From the NCBI RefSeq assembly GCF_012027725.1, contig NZ_SJOU01000020.1:1-40531 (forward strand): 40,531 nt of DNA, in the 5' to 3' direction. This DNA is from Olsenella sp. SW781 (GTDB taxonomy: Bacteria; Actinomycetota; Coriobacteriia; Coriobacteriales; Atopobiaceae). Positions 30,360 to 39,098 of the stretch are shown here, one piece after another (within the stretch, counting starts at the first letter, position 1; each line of letters opens with the position of its first letter). The notes beneath the pieces were generated by a model. The model was not told the origin of the DNA. It worked only from the letters and a program-made list of their open reading frames with translations, and searched no databases. The position numbers and the translations under genes were made by a program.

Positions 30360-31964
<1,605 letters not shown>

Positions 31965-32004
31965 CCCCCCTTCGATGCGCGTCGGTCCCGCCTGGGACCG
32001 AGAT

Positions 32005-32045
32005 GGCGCCGCCCGTCCCGTCCGGGGTGGGCGGCGCCTTTTTCG
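32005..32045 (+). terminator. Intrinsic terminator of pckA
   Basis: GGCGCCGCCC (32005-32014) pairs perfectly with GGGCGGCGCC (32029-32038), followed by TTTTTCG. A smaller hairpin (CGGTCCC with GGGACCG, 31983-32000) lies just upstream. Confidence 0.93.
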
Positions 32046-32062
32046 TCGTGTGGATGATGTAC

Positions 32063-32074
32063 TATGCATGCATA
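32063..32074. promoter_or_regulatory. Palindromic operator of the toxin-antitoxin operon
   Basis: TATGCATGCATA is a perfect 12-bp palindrome, flanked by the imperfect inverted pair GATGATGT and ACATGATG. It lies 23 bp before the antitoxin start, where ribbon-helix-helix antitoxins usually bind to repress their own operon. The surrounding AT-rich stretch probably also holds the promoter. Confidence 0.55.
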
Positions 32075-32096
32075 TCACATGATGAAAGGAGCTGAG

Positions 32097-32414
32097 ATGC
32101 CCGCACTGCAGATCAGGGACCTCCCGCAGGGGACCTACGACGCGCTCAAGTGGCGCGCGGAGCGCGAGCACCGGAGCCTCGCCCAGGAGGCGACCGTCGC
32201 CATCGAGGAGCACCTGCGGCTGGTTCCGGGGGGCGCCGCGCGCGAGCGTGCGCTCACGGAGGAAGAGGAGCGTCAGGCGCGCATCGCAAGGCGCGAGGCG
32301 CTCTTCGCCGAGATACGCGCGCTTCCCAAGGTGGAGATGCCCGACGACTTTCCGAGCGTCGTGGAGATAATCCGCGACGGGAGGGAGGAGCGCCTTGCTC
32401 ATCTTGGATGCTAG
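32097..32414 (+). CDS. VapB/FitA-like ribbon-helix-helix antitoxin
   Basis: A 105-aa antitoxin. The N-terminal ribbon-helix-helix DNA-binding domain is PALQIRDLPQGTYDALKWRA then EREHRSLAQEA (residues 2-40), typical of FitA/VapB antitoxins. The C-terminal half is charged and helical and probably wraps the toxin (MPDDFPSVVEIIRDGREERL). The start is ATG 32097 behind GAAAGGAGCTGAG; an earlier ATG at 32064 is too far upstream and lies in the operator. Its 3' end overlaps the toxin start by 20 bp. Confidence 0.85.
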   Translation: MPALQIRDLPQGTYDALKWRAEREHRSLAQEATVAIEEHLRLVPGGAARERALTEEEERQARIARREALFAEIRALPKVEMPDDFPSVVEIIRDGREERLAHLGC

Positions 32415-32889
32415 CGCCGGATGCGCGCTTTCCCTCGGCTGGCCTGAGGGAAAGAAGTTTGAGCAGCTGATGTATGAGGGGGAGCGAGCGCTCGCGCCGC
32501 AGCTCTATATCGCAGAGATTATCCATGTCTTCCAGAAGCACGTTCGCGGCGGCAAGATGGCCGCGGGTGACATGCAGGATAATCTGGCGCGGGCGCTTCG
32601 ACTGGTTGACGAGTTCGTTCCCATGGAAGACCTCTGCCCAGAGGTGCTTTCCGAGTCGGTCCGCCTGCGCCATTCGAGCTATGACATGTTCTACCTCGTG
32701 CTGGCAAGAAGGACGGGCGGAACGCTTCTCACCATTGACCGGCGTCTCGTCAAGCTCGCGCTCGAGAACGGCGTGAGCTGCGCGTACGGGGAGCGCCTTG
32801 GGGGCGGAGAGCCCTGGACCATCCGCGCGGACCTCGAGGAGGGGCCCGGCCGGGCGTACGCGCGCGACGAGCTGCTGGGGCGGGGCTGA
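32395..32889 (+). CDS. VapC-like PIN-domain ribonuclease toxin
   Basis: A 164-aa PIN-domain RNase. The four acidic metal ligands are present: D5 (ILDASAG), E41 (IAEIIHVF), D97 (SSYDMFYLVLARR) and D115 (LLTIDRRL). Toxins of this family cleave tRNA or rRNA when not bound by the antitoxin. It starts at TTG 32395 behind GGGAGGGAGGAG, inside the antitoxin gene; the rare start codon would keep toxin below antitoxin. A C-terminal extension of about 25 residues beyond the usual PIN length (RADLEEGPGRAYARDELL) is unusual. ARRTG is encoded with AGA-AGG, as in azlD. Confidence 0.87.
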   Translation: MLILDASAGCALSLGWPEGKKFEQLMYEGERALAPQLYIAEIIHVFQKHVRGGKMAAGDMQDNLARALRLVDEFVPMEDLCPEVLSESVRLRHSSYDMFYLVLARRTGGTLLTIDRRLVKLALENGVSCAYGERLGGGEPWTIRADLEEGPGRAYARDELLGRG

Positions 32890-32905
32890 GGCCCGAATCG
32901 GCACG

Positions 32906-32939
32906 GAAAGGGGCCCGGAGGCATCAGCCGCCGGGCCCC
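32906..32939 (-). terminator. Intrinsic terminator of pta, possibly bidirectional
   Basis: GGGGCCCGG (32910-32918) pairs perfectly with CCGGGCCCC (32931-32939). On the minus strand the stem is followed by CTTTCC, so it should end the pta transcript; on the plus strand it lies 20 bp after the toxin gene. Confidence 0.75.
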
Positions 32940-32949
32940 ACGTTCTTCT

Positions 32950-32979
32950 CGCCGGTCCTTATCGCCGGTCCTTATCGCC
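32950..32979. repeat. Tandem 13-bp direct repeat
   Basis: CGCCGGTCCTTAT occurs twice in tandem (32950-32962, 32963-32975) and begins a third time. GGTCCTTATCGCC also occurs at 28513-28525. It lies just after the pta stop codon on the minus strand. Likely a small replication-slippage duplication within a dispersed element. Confidence 0.6.
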
Positions 32980-32993
32980 GTGCGCCGCGAGCG

Positions 32994-33980
32994 CTACTCG
33001 GCCATCTGCGCCTGGACGGCGGTGATGGCGACGACGCCCACGATGTCGTCGGCGGAGCAGCCGCGGGACAGGTCGTTCACCGGCTTGGCGATGCCCTGCA
33101 GGATGGGGCCGTAGGCGTCCGCCTGGCCGAAGCGCTGCACGAGCTTGTAGCCGATGTTGCCGGTCTCGAGGTTGGGGAAGACGAGCACGTTGGCGTGGCC
33201 GGCTACGGTGCTCTCGGGGGCCTTGAGCTGGGCCACGGAGGGCACGATGGCGGCGTCGAGCTGCAGGTCGCCGTCAACGGCGAGCTCGGGCGCCTTCTCC
33301 TTGGCGAAGGCCGTGGCCTCCTGGACCTTCTTGGCAGTGTCGCCGCCGGCCGATCCCATCGTGGAGTAGGAGAGCATGGCCACCTTGGGCTCGACGTCGC
33401 CCATGAAGGTCTTGAAGGAGTTCGCGGAGGCGATGGCGATCTCGGAGAGCTCGTCGGAGGTCGGGTCGATGTTGAGGCCGCAGTCGGCGAAGACGAGCGT
33501 GCCGTCAGCGCCGAACTCGGGGGTCTTGGTGCACATGACCATGAAGGCGGAGACGAGCTTGGTGCCCGGGGCCGTCTTCAGAATCTGCAGGGCCGGGCGA
33601 AGCGTGTTGGCGGTGGAGTGGCAGGCGCCGGAGACCAGGCCGTCGGCGTCGCCCATCTTGACCATCATCGTGCCGTAGTAGGTGGCGTCCATCATCTGCG
33701 CGCGGGCCTGCTCGATGGTCACGCCCTTCTTGGCGCGCAGCTCGGCGAACTTCTGGGCGTAGGCCTCGTGCTTGGGGGCGGTGGGGCTCTTCGGGTCGAT
33801 GACGGTCACGCCCTCGACGTCGATCGTCGCGGGGTCGCCCAGGATGACGAGGTCGGCGAGGCCCTCCTCGACGATCTTGCGGGCCGCCTCGAGGGTGCGC
33901 GGGTCCTCGCCCTCGGGCAGGACGATGGTCTTCTTGTCCGCCTTGGCGGCGGTCTTCATCCGTGTGAGAAAGTCGCTCAT
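32994..33980 (-). CDS. pta: Phosphate acetyltransferase
   Basis: A 328-aa short-form Pta (no N-terminal DRTGG/P-loop domain), converting acetyl-CoA plus phosphate to acetyl phosphate for AckA. Typical motifs are KTIVLPEGEDPRTLEAARKI at the N-terminus, MMVKMGDADGLVSGACHSTA in the middle, KVAMLSYSTMGSA, and the C-terminal FPNLETGNIGYKLVQRFG. The start at ATG 33980 follows AAGGGAAGAAC; 32 upstream residues are rejected. It is divergent from glf and stands apart from ackA. Confidence 0.96.
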   Translation of the reverse strand: MSDFLTRMKTAAKADKKTIVLPEGEDPRTLEAARKIVEEGLADLVILGDPATIDVEGVTVIDPKSPTAPKHEAYAQKFAELRAKKGVTIEQARAQMMDATYYGTMMVKMGDADGLVSGACHSTANTLRPALQILKTAPGTKLVSAFMVMCTKTPEFGADGTLVFADCGLNIDPTSDELSEIAIASANSFKTFMGDVEPKVAMLSYSTMGSAGGDTAKKVQEATAFAKEKAPELAVDGDLQLDAAIVPSVAQLKAPESTVAGHANVLVFPNLETGNIGYKLVQRFGQADAYGPILQGIAKPVNDLSRGCSADDIVGVVAITAVQAQMAE

Positions 33981-34074
33981 GTTCTTCCCTTCGATAGCCG
34001 CGAAACGCTCACATTCTAGCGCGCTCGCCCCTCGATTGTGTGAGAATCGGCGGGGAGGGCGCGGGCACGAGACC

Positions 34075-34080
34075 ATTATA
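34075..34080 (-). promoter_or_regulatory. -10 of pta
   Basis: On the minus strand 34080-34075 reads TATAAT, a perfect -10, 95 bp before the pta start. The -35 region is not convincing. Confidence 0.45.
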
Positions 34081-34089
34081 GGGACGAGG

Positions 34090-34098
34090 TGCTAGAAT
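34090..34098 (+). promoter_or_regulatory. Extended -10 of glf
   Basis: TGC followed by TAGAAT (34093-34098) forms an extended -10, with a leader of about 75 nt. The leader holds a hairpin GGGCGAGCG / CGCTCGCCC (about 34110-34135). This promoter is back to back with the pta promoter, about 20 bp apart. Confidence 0.45.
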
Positions 34099-34180
34099 CT
34101 ATCGCACGATTGGGCGAGCGGAGCGCGCTCGCCCCGCCGCAGCGGCGGCACGCGAGTATCTGACGGCTGAGAGGACGTGT

Positions 34181-35383
34181 ATGGGTATCGAAAACGGTCT
34201 GCCCGCTGGGTTCAATCCGGACAGCTATGACGCCATCGTCGTCGGCGCGGGATACGCCGGCGCCGTGTGTGCGCGCCGCCTCGCTGAGTCCTGCGGCTTC
34301 AAGGTCGCCATCCTCGAGCGTCGCGACCACATCGCCGGCAACGCGTACGACTACTACGACGAGGCGGGCGTCCTCGTGCACAAGTACGGCCCGCACATCT
34401 ACCACACCATGAGCGAGCGCGTGAACCAGTTCCTCTCGCGCTTCACCGAGTGGACCGACTACCAGCACAAGGTGCTCGCCAACATCCACGGCACACTCAT
34501 GCCGGTCCCCTTCAACCACCGCTCCCTCAAGCTCGCCTTCGGCGAGGAGAAGGGCGAGCGGCTCTACCAGAAGCTCGTTGCGACCTTCGGCGAGAACAAG
34601 AAGGTCCCCATCATGGAGCTTCGCGAGAAGAACGACCCCGAGCTCGTCGAGGTCGCCGACTACGTCTTCGAGAATGTCTTCCTCTACTACACGATGAAGC
34701 AGTGGGGCCAGACGCCCGACCAGATCGACCCGTCCATCACCGGGCGCGTCCCCGTCTTCGTGGGCGACGACGACCGCTACTTCCCGGGCGCCCCCTTCCA
34801 GGGCATGCCGGCGGAGGGCTACACCGTGCTCTTCGAGCACATGCTCGAGCATGACCTCATCTCGGTCTTCCTCGGCGTCGACGCCCGCGACATCCTCAAG
34901 GTGTCCGACATGAGCGTCTCCGTGTGCGGCAAGCCCTATGGCGGCGAGGTCATCTACACCGGCCCGCTCGACGAGCTCTTCGACCTCGACCTCGGCGCGC
35001 TGCCGTACCGCACGCTCGACATGGTCTTCGAGACGCTCGACCAGGACCAGTTCCAGCCCGTCGGCACCGTCAACTACACCACGAGCGAGGACTTCACCCG
35101 CATCACCGAGTTCAAGAACATGACCGGCCAGGTCCTGCCCGGCAAGACCACCATCATGAAGGAGTACTCCAAGGCGTACACGCCCGGCTCGGGGGAGACC
35201 CCCTACTACGCCATCCTCGAGGACGCCAACCGCGAGCTCTATCGCCGCTATCGCGAGCGCGTCGCCGGCGTGGTGAACTTCCACTGCGTGGGCAGGCTCG
35301 CCGAGTACCGCTACTACGACATGGACGGCGTCGTGGCGTCGGCGCTCGAGCTCTCCGACGAGCTGGTCTCCCAGCACAGCTAG
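34181..35383 (+). CDS. glf: UDP-galactopyranose mutase
   Basis: A 400-aa flavoenzyme converting UDP-galactopyranose to UDP-galactofuranose for surface glycans. The FAD-binding Rossmann motif is VVGAGYAGAVCARRL (residues 20-34), followed by ILERRDHIAGNAYDYYDE and GPHIYHT. Further family motifs are TMKQWGQTPDQIDPSITGRV, IYTGPLDELFD and the C-terminal GRLAEYRYYDMD. The start at ATG 34181 has a GAGAGGA site. A glycosyltransferase gene follows after 89 bp containing two hairpins, so the pair probably builds a galactofuranose-containing polysaccharide or teichoic-acid-like polymer. Confidence 0.96.
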   Translation: MGIENGLPAGFNPDSYDAIVVGAGYAGAVCARRLAESCGFKVAILERRDHIAGNAYDYYDEAGVLVHKYGPHIYHTMSERVNQFLSRFTEWTDYQHKVLANIHGTLMPVPFNHRSLKLAFGEEKGERLYQKLVATFGENKKVPIMELREKNDPELVEVADYVFENVFLYYTMKQWGQTPDQIDPSITGRVPVFVGDDDRYFPGAPFQGMPAEGYTVLFEHMLEHDLISVFLGVDARDILKVSDMSVSVCGKPYGGEVIYTGPLDELFDLDLGALPYRTLDMVFETLDQDQFQPVGTVNYTTSEDFTRITEFKNMTGQVLPGKTTIMKEYSKAYTPGSGETPYYAILEDANRELYRRYRERVAGVVNFHCVGRLAEYRYYDMDGVVASALELSDELVSQHS

Positions 35384-35391
35384 CGCGGATG

Positions 35392-35450
35392 GCGGGCCCC
35401 TCGGGGCCCGCTCCCGTGATGTACCTGCGGCGGGCCGAAAAGGGCCCGCC
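35392..35450 (+). promoter_or_regulatory. Two overlapping-partner hairpins between glf and the glycosyltransferase
   Basis: GCGGGCCCC (35392-35400) pairs with GGGGCCCGC (35403-35411), and GGCGGGCC (35429-35436) pairs with GGCCCGCC (35443-35450). Because all arms share GGGCCCGC, the outer arms can also pair with each other. There is no U-tract. The structures may lower or tune expression of the second gene. Confidence 0.5.
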
Positions 35451-35472
35451 TCCCATGACCCGAAGGGCCCCG

Positions 35473-36507
35473 ATGAACAAGACCATCACCTTTGGCATCC
35501 CCTGCTACAACTCGGCCGCGTACATGGACCACTGCATCGAGTCGATCCTCGAGGGCACGGGGTATGCCGAGGACGTCCAGATCGTCATCGTCGATGACGG
35601 GTCGACCAAGGACGAGACCCCCGCGAAGGCCGACGAGTGGGCGGCGCGCTACCCGTCCCTCATCAAGGCGGTCCACCAGGAGAACGGCGGCCACGGCGTC
35701 GCCGTCATGAAGGCCGTCGCCAACGCCGACGGCGTCTACTTCAAGAACATCGACTCCGACGACTGGGTCGACGGGGAGGCCGTCATGGCCCTGCTCGAGC
35801 AGCTCCGTCGCTTCATCAGCCTCGGCGACCACGTCGACCTCGTGATCACCAACTACGTCTACGAGCACGTCGAGGACGACACGCAGAACGTCGTTGACTA
35901 CCATCACGTGCTGCCGCGCGGGAAGGTCTTCACCTGGAACGACATGGGCCACTTCATGATGTGGCAGTACCTGCTCATGCACGCGCTCACCTACCGCGTT
36001 GACACCCTGCGCGAGGCCAACCTCCAGATGCCGCCGCACACCTTCTACGTGGACAACATCTACGCCTACGTGCCGTTCCCCAAGTGCCGCAGCATCTACT
36101 ACCTCGACGCCGACGTCTATCGCTACTTCATCGGGCGCGAGGACCAGTCCGTGAACGACAAGGTGCTCACGAGCCGCGTGGACCACTACTGGCGCGTCGC
36201 CCGCATCATGATGCACGCCTATCACGTCTACGACGACATCTCCTCGGCGAAGCTGCGCAGCTACATGATGAATTACTTCACGATCATCATGGCCATCTGC
36301 TCCGTCTTCTCCAAGAAGAGCGACCGCGAGGACGCCATGGACGCGCTGCAGTCGCTTTGGGACGAGCTCAAGGCCTACGACAAGCGCATGTACCGCCGCG
36401 CGCGCCACGGCATCGTGGGCATGGCGACCAACCTCCCCGGCACCGTGGGCCGCTCGCTCACGCTCGCCGGTTACAAGGCGGCCCAGAAGCTCGTGAAGTT
36501 CAACTAG
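35473..36507 (+). CDS. Family 2 glycosyltransferase
   Basis: A 344-aa GT-A-fold transferase. The N-terminal catalytic domain begins TITFGIPCYNSAAYMDHCIES, has the nucleotide-sugar motif VDDGS (40-44), ENGGHGVAVMKAV and the DxD-like metal motif DSDDW (94-98). The remainder (about 110-344) lacks membrane spans and contains many aromatic and Met residues, a region seen in cytoplasmic GT2 enzymes of Gram-positive polysaccharide loci. It probably transfers a sugar, perhaps galactofuranose, to a cell-surface glycan. The start at ATG 35473 is chosen behind GAAGGG; ATG 35455 is an alternative adding six residues. Confidence 0.88.
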   Translation: MNKTITFGIPCYNSAAYMDHCIESILEGTGYAEDVQIVIVDDGSTKDETPAKADEWAARYPSLIKAVHQENGGHGVAVMKAVANADGVYFKNIDSDDWVDGEAVMALLEQLRRFISLGDHVDLVITNYVYEHVEDDTQNVVDYHHVLPRGKVFTWNDMGHFMMWQYLLMHALTYRVDTLREANLQMPPHTFYVDNIYAYVPFPKCRSIYYLDADVYRYFIGREDQSVNDKVLTSRVDHYWRVARIMMHAYHVYDDISSAKLRSYMMNYFTIIMAICSVFSKKSDREDAMDALQSLWDELKAYDKRMYRRARHGIVGMATNLPGTVGRSLTLAGYKAAQKLVKFN

Positions 36508-36526
36508 GCTCTCCGTCGCCTGGCCA

Positions 36527-36590
36527 AACGCCCGCCCTTCTCCCCAGATCGGTGCTTCGCAGAAGCCGCCGGGCGAGAAGGGCGGGCGTT
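36527..36590 (+). terminator. Hairpin after the glycosyltransferase gene
   Basis: AACGCCCGCCCTTCTC (36527-36542) is the exact complement of 36575-36590, giving a 16-bp stem around a 32-nt loop, 20 bp after the stop codon. Weak T content downstream makes it an imperfect intrinsic terminator. Confidence 0.6.
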
Positions 36591-36711
36591 CGGGCGTCGG
36601 CCGATGCCGCCTCACGTCGCAGCGGCATTTTGCCGTGTGGTGTCTTGGGCGGGTTTGCGGCGCCGGTCCAGGCTCTTGCGAAGCCGGACACGCTGCGGCT
36701 CCTTTGCGGCG

Positions 36712-36932
36712 CTCAGATGCGGAATTGCGCATCAGCTCGTACTCAGATGCCGAACTGAGTGCGGGCCCGTACTCAAATCCGGAACTGAGCATCGGCCCGC
36801 GCTCAAATCCGGAATTGAGCGCGGCGGCGCTGCCGGTTCGGCACTCAGATGCGGAACTGAGCGTAAGCGGGGCCTGACGTGGCGCTCAGATGCGGAACTG
36901 AGCGCGAGCCCGTACTCAAATCCAGAAATGAG
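36712..36932. repeat. Array of seven 18-bp palindromic units with about 30-bp period
   Basis: Units of the form CTCA(G/A)AT(G/C)CGGAA(C/T)TGAG start at 36712, 36742, 36772, 36802, 36844, 36885 and 36915. Each is a near-palindrome (CTCA...TGAG with TCCGGA in the centre of the best copies). Spacing is 30 bp except 42 and 41 bp at two steps, close to three or four helical turns. Spacers vary but favour GCGGGCCCGTA-like sequence. The 41-bp step breaks any reading frame, so this is a DNA array and not a protein repeat. The 493-bp gap between the convergent glycosyltransferase and peptidase genes holds only this array and the hairpin at 36527-36590. Confidence 0.85.
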
Positions 36933-37000
36933 CACGACGGCATGCGGCGCCCGGGCGGGGGAGCGGAGCGCCGGGGTCGGAAGGCGGTGCGAGGGCGCGC

Positions 37001-37957
37001 CTAGAGGTCGCGGGCGGCGGGGTAGCCGTAGGCGGTCTCGGCCTGGCGCGCGCCGTCGGCGATGGCGCGCCCGAGCGCGCGCGTGGCGAGCGAGCCCACC
37101 ACGTCCACGGGTGCCTCCACCGCGCCCGTGGCCATGACGAAGACGGTGTCGCCGTCGTTGGTCGTGTGGGTGGGGGAGATGGCGTGGGCGTAGGCGTCGG
37201 CCGCCATCTGGGCGACCTTGGTGGCCTGTGCCTTGGTGAGCCGGGCATTGGTGACCACGCAGGAGATCGTGGTGTTGGTCCGCTCGAGCGGCATGCTCGC
37301 CGAGCCGCCGAGAAGAACGTCGAGGGTCCTCGCCAGCCCGCCCGTCTCCCCGCGCATCCCGGCGATCGTCTCCCCCGAGTCGGGGTCGCGAACGTCGCCG
37401 CAGGCGTTGACGGCGGAAACGGCGCCGCAGACGAGCTCGCCCGCACGCTCGACGTCCTCCCCGAGGCCGCCCTTCATGGCGCGGTCGGGCCCGGCGAGCT
37501 TTCCGACGGTGCACCCGGCTCCGGCCCCGACGTTGCCGCGTGCGAGTGGGGCTCCGGGGCAGTCGAGGGCGCGAACGCATGCGGCACGCCCGTCATCGGA
37601 TGTGGGCCGCACGCTCGAGTCCCCGCAGGCGAGGTCGAACAGGCACGCCCCGGACACGATGGGCACGCGCGCCACCCCCACGTCGAGCCCGATTCCGCGT
37701 CGCTCGAGCTCGTCCGCGACGCCGCATGCCGCCGCAAGCCCGAATGCGCTTCCCCCGGAGAGCACGACGGCATGGAGCACGTCGACGGTCTCCTCGGGGC
37801 GGAGGAGGTCCGTCTCGCGCGTTGCGGGGGCCCCGCCGCGCACGTCGATGCCACCCGTGGCGCCCTTCGGGCAGACGATGACGGTGCACCCGGTCCCTGC
37901 CGCCTCGTTGGTTGCGTGGGCGGCGAAGACGCCCGGGATCTGCGTGATGCTAGGCAT
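37001..37957 (-). CDS. P1-family (DmpA-like) N-terminal-nucleophile aminopeptidase/esterase
   Basis: A 318-aa protein of the P1/DmpA family, which cleaves itself and acts on N-terminal residues of small peptides. The strongly conserved blocks are GATGGIDVRGGAPATRETDL, HAVVLSGGSAFGLAAA, GNVGAGAGCTVGK and, around the autocleavage point, NTTISCVVTNA, with N228 before T229/T230. DGDTVFVMATG follows near the C-terminus. The start at ATG 37957 follows TTGGGAGGG and lies inside the last codons of maf (8-bp overlap), so the two genes are coupled. The natural substrate is unknown. Confidence 0.9.
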   Translation of the reverse strand: MPSITQIPGVFAAHATNEAAGTGCTVIVCPKGATGGIDVRGGAPATRETDLLRPEETVDVLHAVVLSGGSAFGLAAACGVADELERRGIGLDVGVARVPIVSGACLFDLACGDSSVRPTSDDGRAACVRALDCPGAPLARGNVGAGAGCTVGKLAGPDRAMKGGLGEDVERAGELVCGAVSAVNACGDVRDPDSGETIAGMRGETGGLARTLDVLLGGSASMPLERTNTTISCVVTNARLTKAQATKVAQMAADAYAHAISPTHTTNDGDTVFVMATGAVEAPVDVVGSLATRALGRAIADGARQAETAYGYPAARDL

Positions 37958-38582
37958 GGGGCCCTCCCAACCTGATGGATTCCGCGACGGGGTCCGCCCC
38001 GTCTGACATGAGCCTGCCGAGCTCGCGCACCAGGCGGGCGACGGGCAGCCCGACGACGTTGGGGTAGTCCCCGTCGACCCGTCTCACGAGCATTCGCCCG
38101 GCCCCCTGGATGCCGTAGGCGCCCGCCTTGTCGAGCGGCTCGCCCGTGGCGACGTAGGCTGCGACCTCATCCTCGGTGAGCTCCCAGAACGTGACGTCCG
38201 TCGTCTCGACGAAGCGCGTCTCCGCTATGGGCTCTCCGCCCGGGGCGAGCCTCATCGCGCAGACGCCCGTCGAGACGTGGTGCGTGCGGCCCGAGAGCTC
38301 GCGTAGCATGGCCGCCGCGTCGGAGGCGTCCGAGGGCTTCCCCAGGGCCTCGTCGCCCATCCACACGATGGTGTCCGCCGCGACGAGCAGGTCGTCCCGA
38401 CCCCCCGCTCCCAGGCTCGCCCGGACCGCCTCGGCCTTCTCGGCGGCGAGCCGGCCCACCAGCTCGACGGGGGTCTCGTCCGGCAGGCGGGACTCGTCGA
38501 TCTGGGCGGGGATGATGGTGAGCTCGAAGCCCGCGTCCGCCAGCAGCTCGCGGCGGCGCGGGGATTGTGAGGCGAGTATCAC
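37950..38582 (-). CDS. maf: Maf/YhdE-family nucleotide pyrophosphatase
   Basis: A 210-aa house-cleaning nucleotide pyrophosphatase. The N-terminus ILASQSPRRRELLADAGF is the family signature, followed by EKAEAV, VAADTIVWMGDEALGKP and a C-terminal GAYGIQGAGRMLV with the catalytic region. Such enzymes hydrolyse dTTP, UTP or modified nucleotides and affect septum formation when overexpressed. It starts at GTG 38582 behind AGGAGG. Its end overlaps the P1 peptidase gene by 8 bp. Confidence 0.93.
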   Translation of the reverse strand: MILASQSPRRRELLADAGFELTIIPAQIDESRLPDETPVELVGRLAAEKAEAVRASLGAGGRDDLLVAADTIVWMGDEALGKPSDASDAAAMLRELSGRTHHVSTGVCAMRLAPGGEPIAETRFVETTDVTFWELTEDEVAAYVATGEPLDKAGAYGIQGAGRMLVRRVDGDYPNVVGLPVARLVRELGRLMSDGADPVAESIRLGGPHA

Positions 38583-38671
38583 GCACGACCTCCTGTCCGT
38601 GTCACGTTGCGTGTCCCATTGTAGGGCCGCCCTCGCGTTTGCACGAGCAAACGCGGAAGGGGCCGTAAAAC

Positions 38672-38699
38672 AAAAAAGCGGGGGCCCGAGGGCCCCCGC
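38672..38699 (-). terminator. Intrinsic terminator of the ferredoxin gene
   Basis: GCGGGGGCCC (38678-38687) is complementary to 38690-38699, and on the minus strand the stem is followed by TTTTTTG (38677-38671). It lies 23 bp after the ferredoxin stop codon. Confidence 0.93.
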
Positions 38700-38721
38700 C
38701 GGCAGCGCCTGACGCAGCTGC

Positions 38722-38907
38722 CTACTCCACGACGATGGCGGAGACGGGGCAGTTGTCAGCAGCCTCCTGGGCGGCGTCCTCGGCGTCCTCGGGGACGTCC
38801 TCCTCGATGGCGACGGCGACGCCGTCGTCAGAGATGGAGAAGACGTCGGGGCAGGTGCCCTCGCAGAGCCCGCAGCCGATGCAATCCTCGTTGACCGTAG
38901 CCTTCAT
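38722..38907 (-). CDS. 4Fe-4S ferredoxin
   Basis: A 61-aa electron carrier. C9, C12 and C15 in CIGCGLC plus C53 in NCPVSAI should bind one 4Fe-4S cluster, the layout of Thermotoga-type ferredoxin; C19 (GTCPDVF) is the extra Cys that is disulfide-bonded in some relatives, but no partner Cys is present here. The protein is very acidic. The start at ATG 38907 follows AGAGAGGAA; 27 upstream residues are rejected. It is probably the donor or acceptor for oxidoreductases such as pyruvate:ferredoxin oxidoreductase, which is not in this window. It ends in a strong terminator. Confidence 0.93.
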   Translation of the reverse strand: MKATVNEDCIGCGLCEGTCPDVFSISDDGVAVAIEEDVPEDAEDAAQEAADNCPVSAIVVE

Positions 38908-39045
38908 GTTGATTCCTCTCTCTAGCCTGGGCCTGGGCCCCTCGCCCAGGTTCATTCTGTTTTTACACGTTTCGCGCCGCGCGCGCAACTGTTTGTCGTC
39001 CGGGGGCAGAAATGACGGCTAACGGTCATGAGCTGCGCTTTATTC

Positions 39046-39060
39046 CTACCAGATAGGTAG
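39046..39060. promoter_or_regulatory. Short inverted repeat upstream of the ferredoxin gene
   Basis: CTACC-AGATA-GGTAG is a perfect 5-5-5 inverted repeat in an AT-richer patch about 140 bp upstream of the ferredoxin start and 39 bp after the end of the methyltransferase gene. It may be a regulator site, for example for an Rrf2-type protein, but I cannot identify the regulator. A possible ferredoxin promoter (TTGCGC with TGTAAA at about 38962-38988, minus strand) lies closer to the gene. Confidence 0.3.
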
Positions 39061-39098
39061 TGTTAAGCAGCCGCGTCATGCCGCTTGCCGGGCGCGCC

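Noticed and set aside
36635-36877. Open frame encoding SDAELS-type repeats
   Set aside because: The repeat spacing of 41 bp breaks the frame, no ribosome-binding site is seen, and each unit is palindromic at the DNA level, so a DNA function explains it better.
36712-36932. Possible CRISPR array
   Set aside because: Units are only 18 bp with 12-24-bp spacers that are GC-rich and similar to each other, and no cas gene is nearby.
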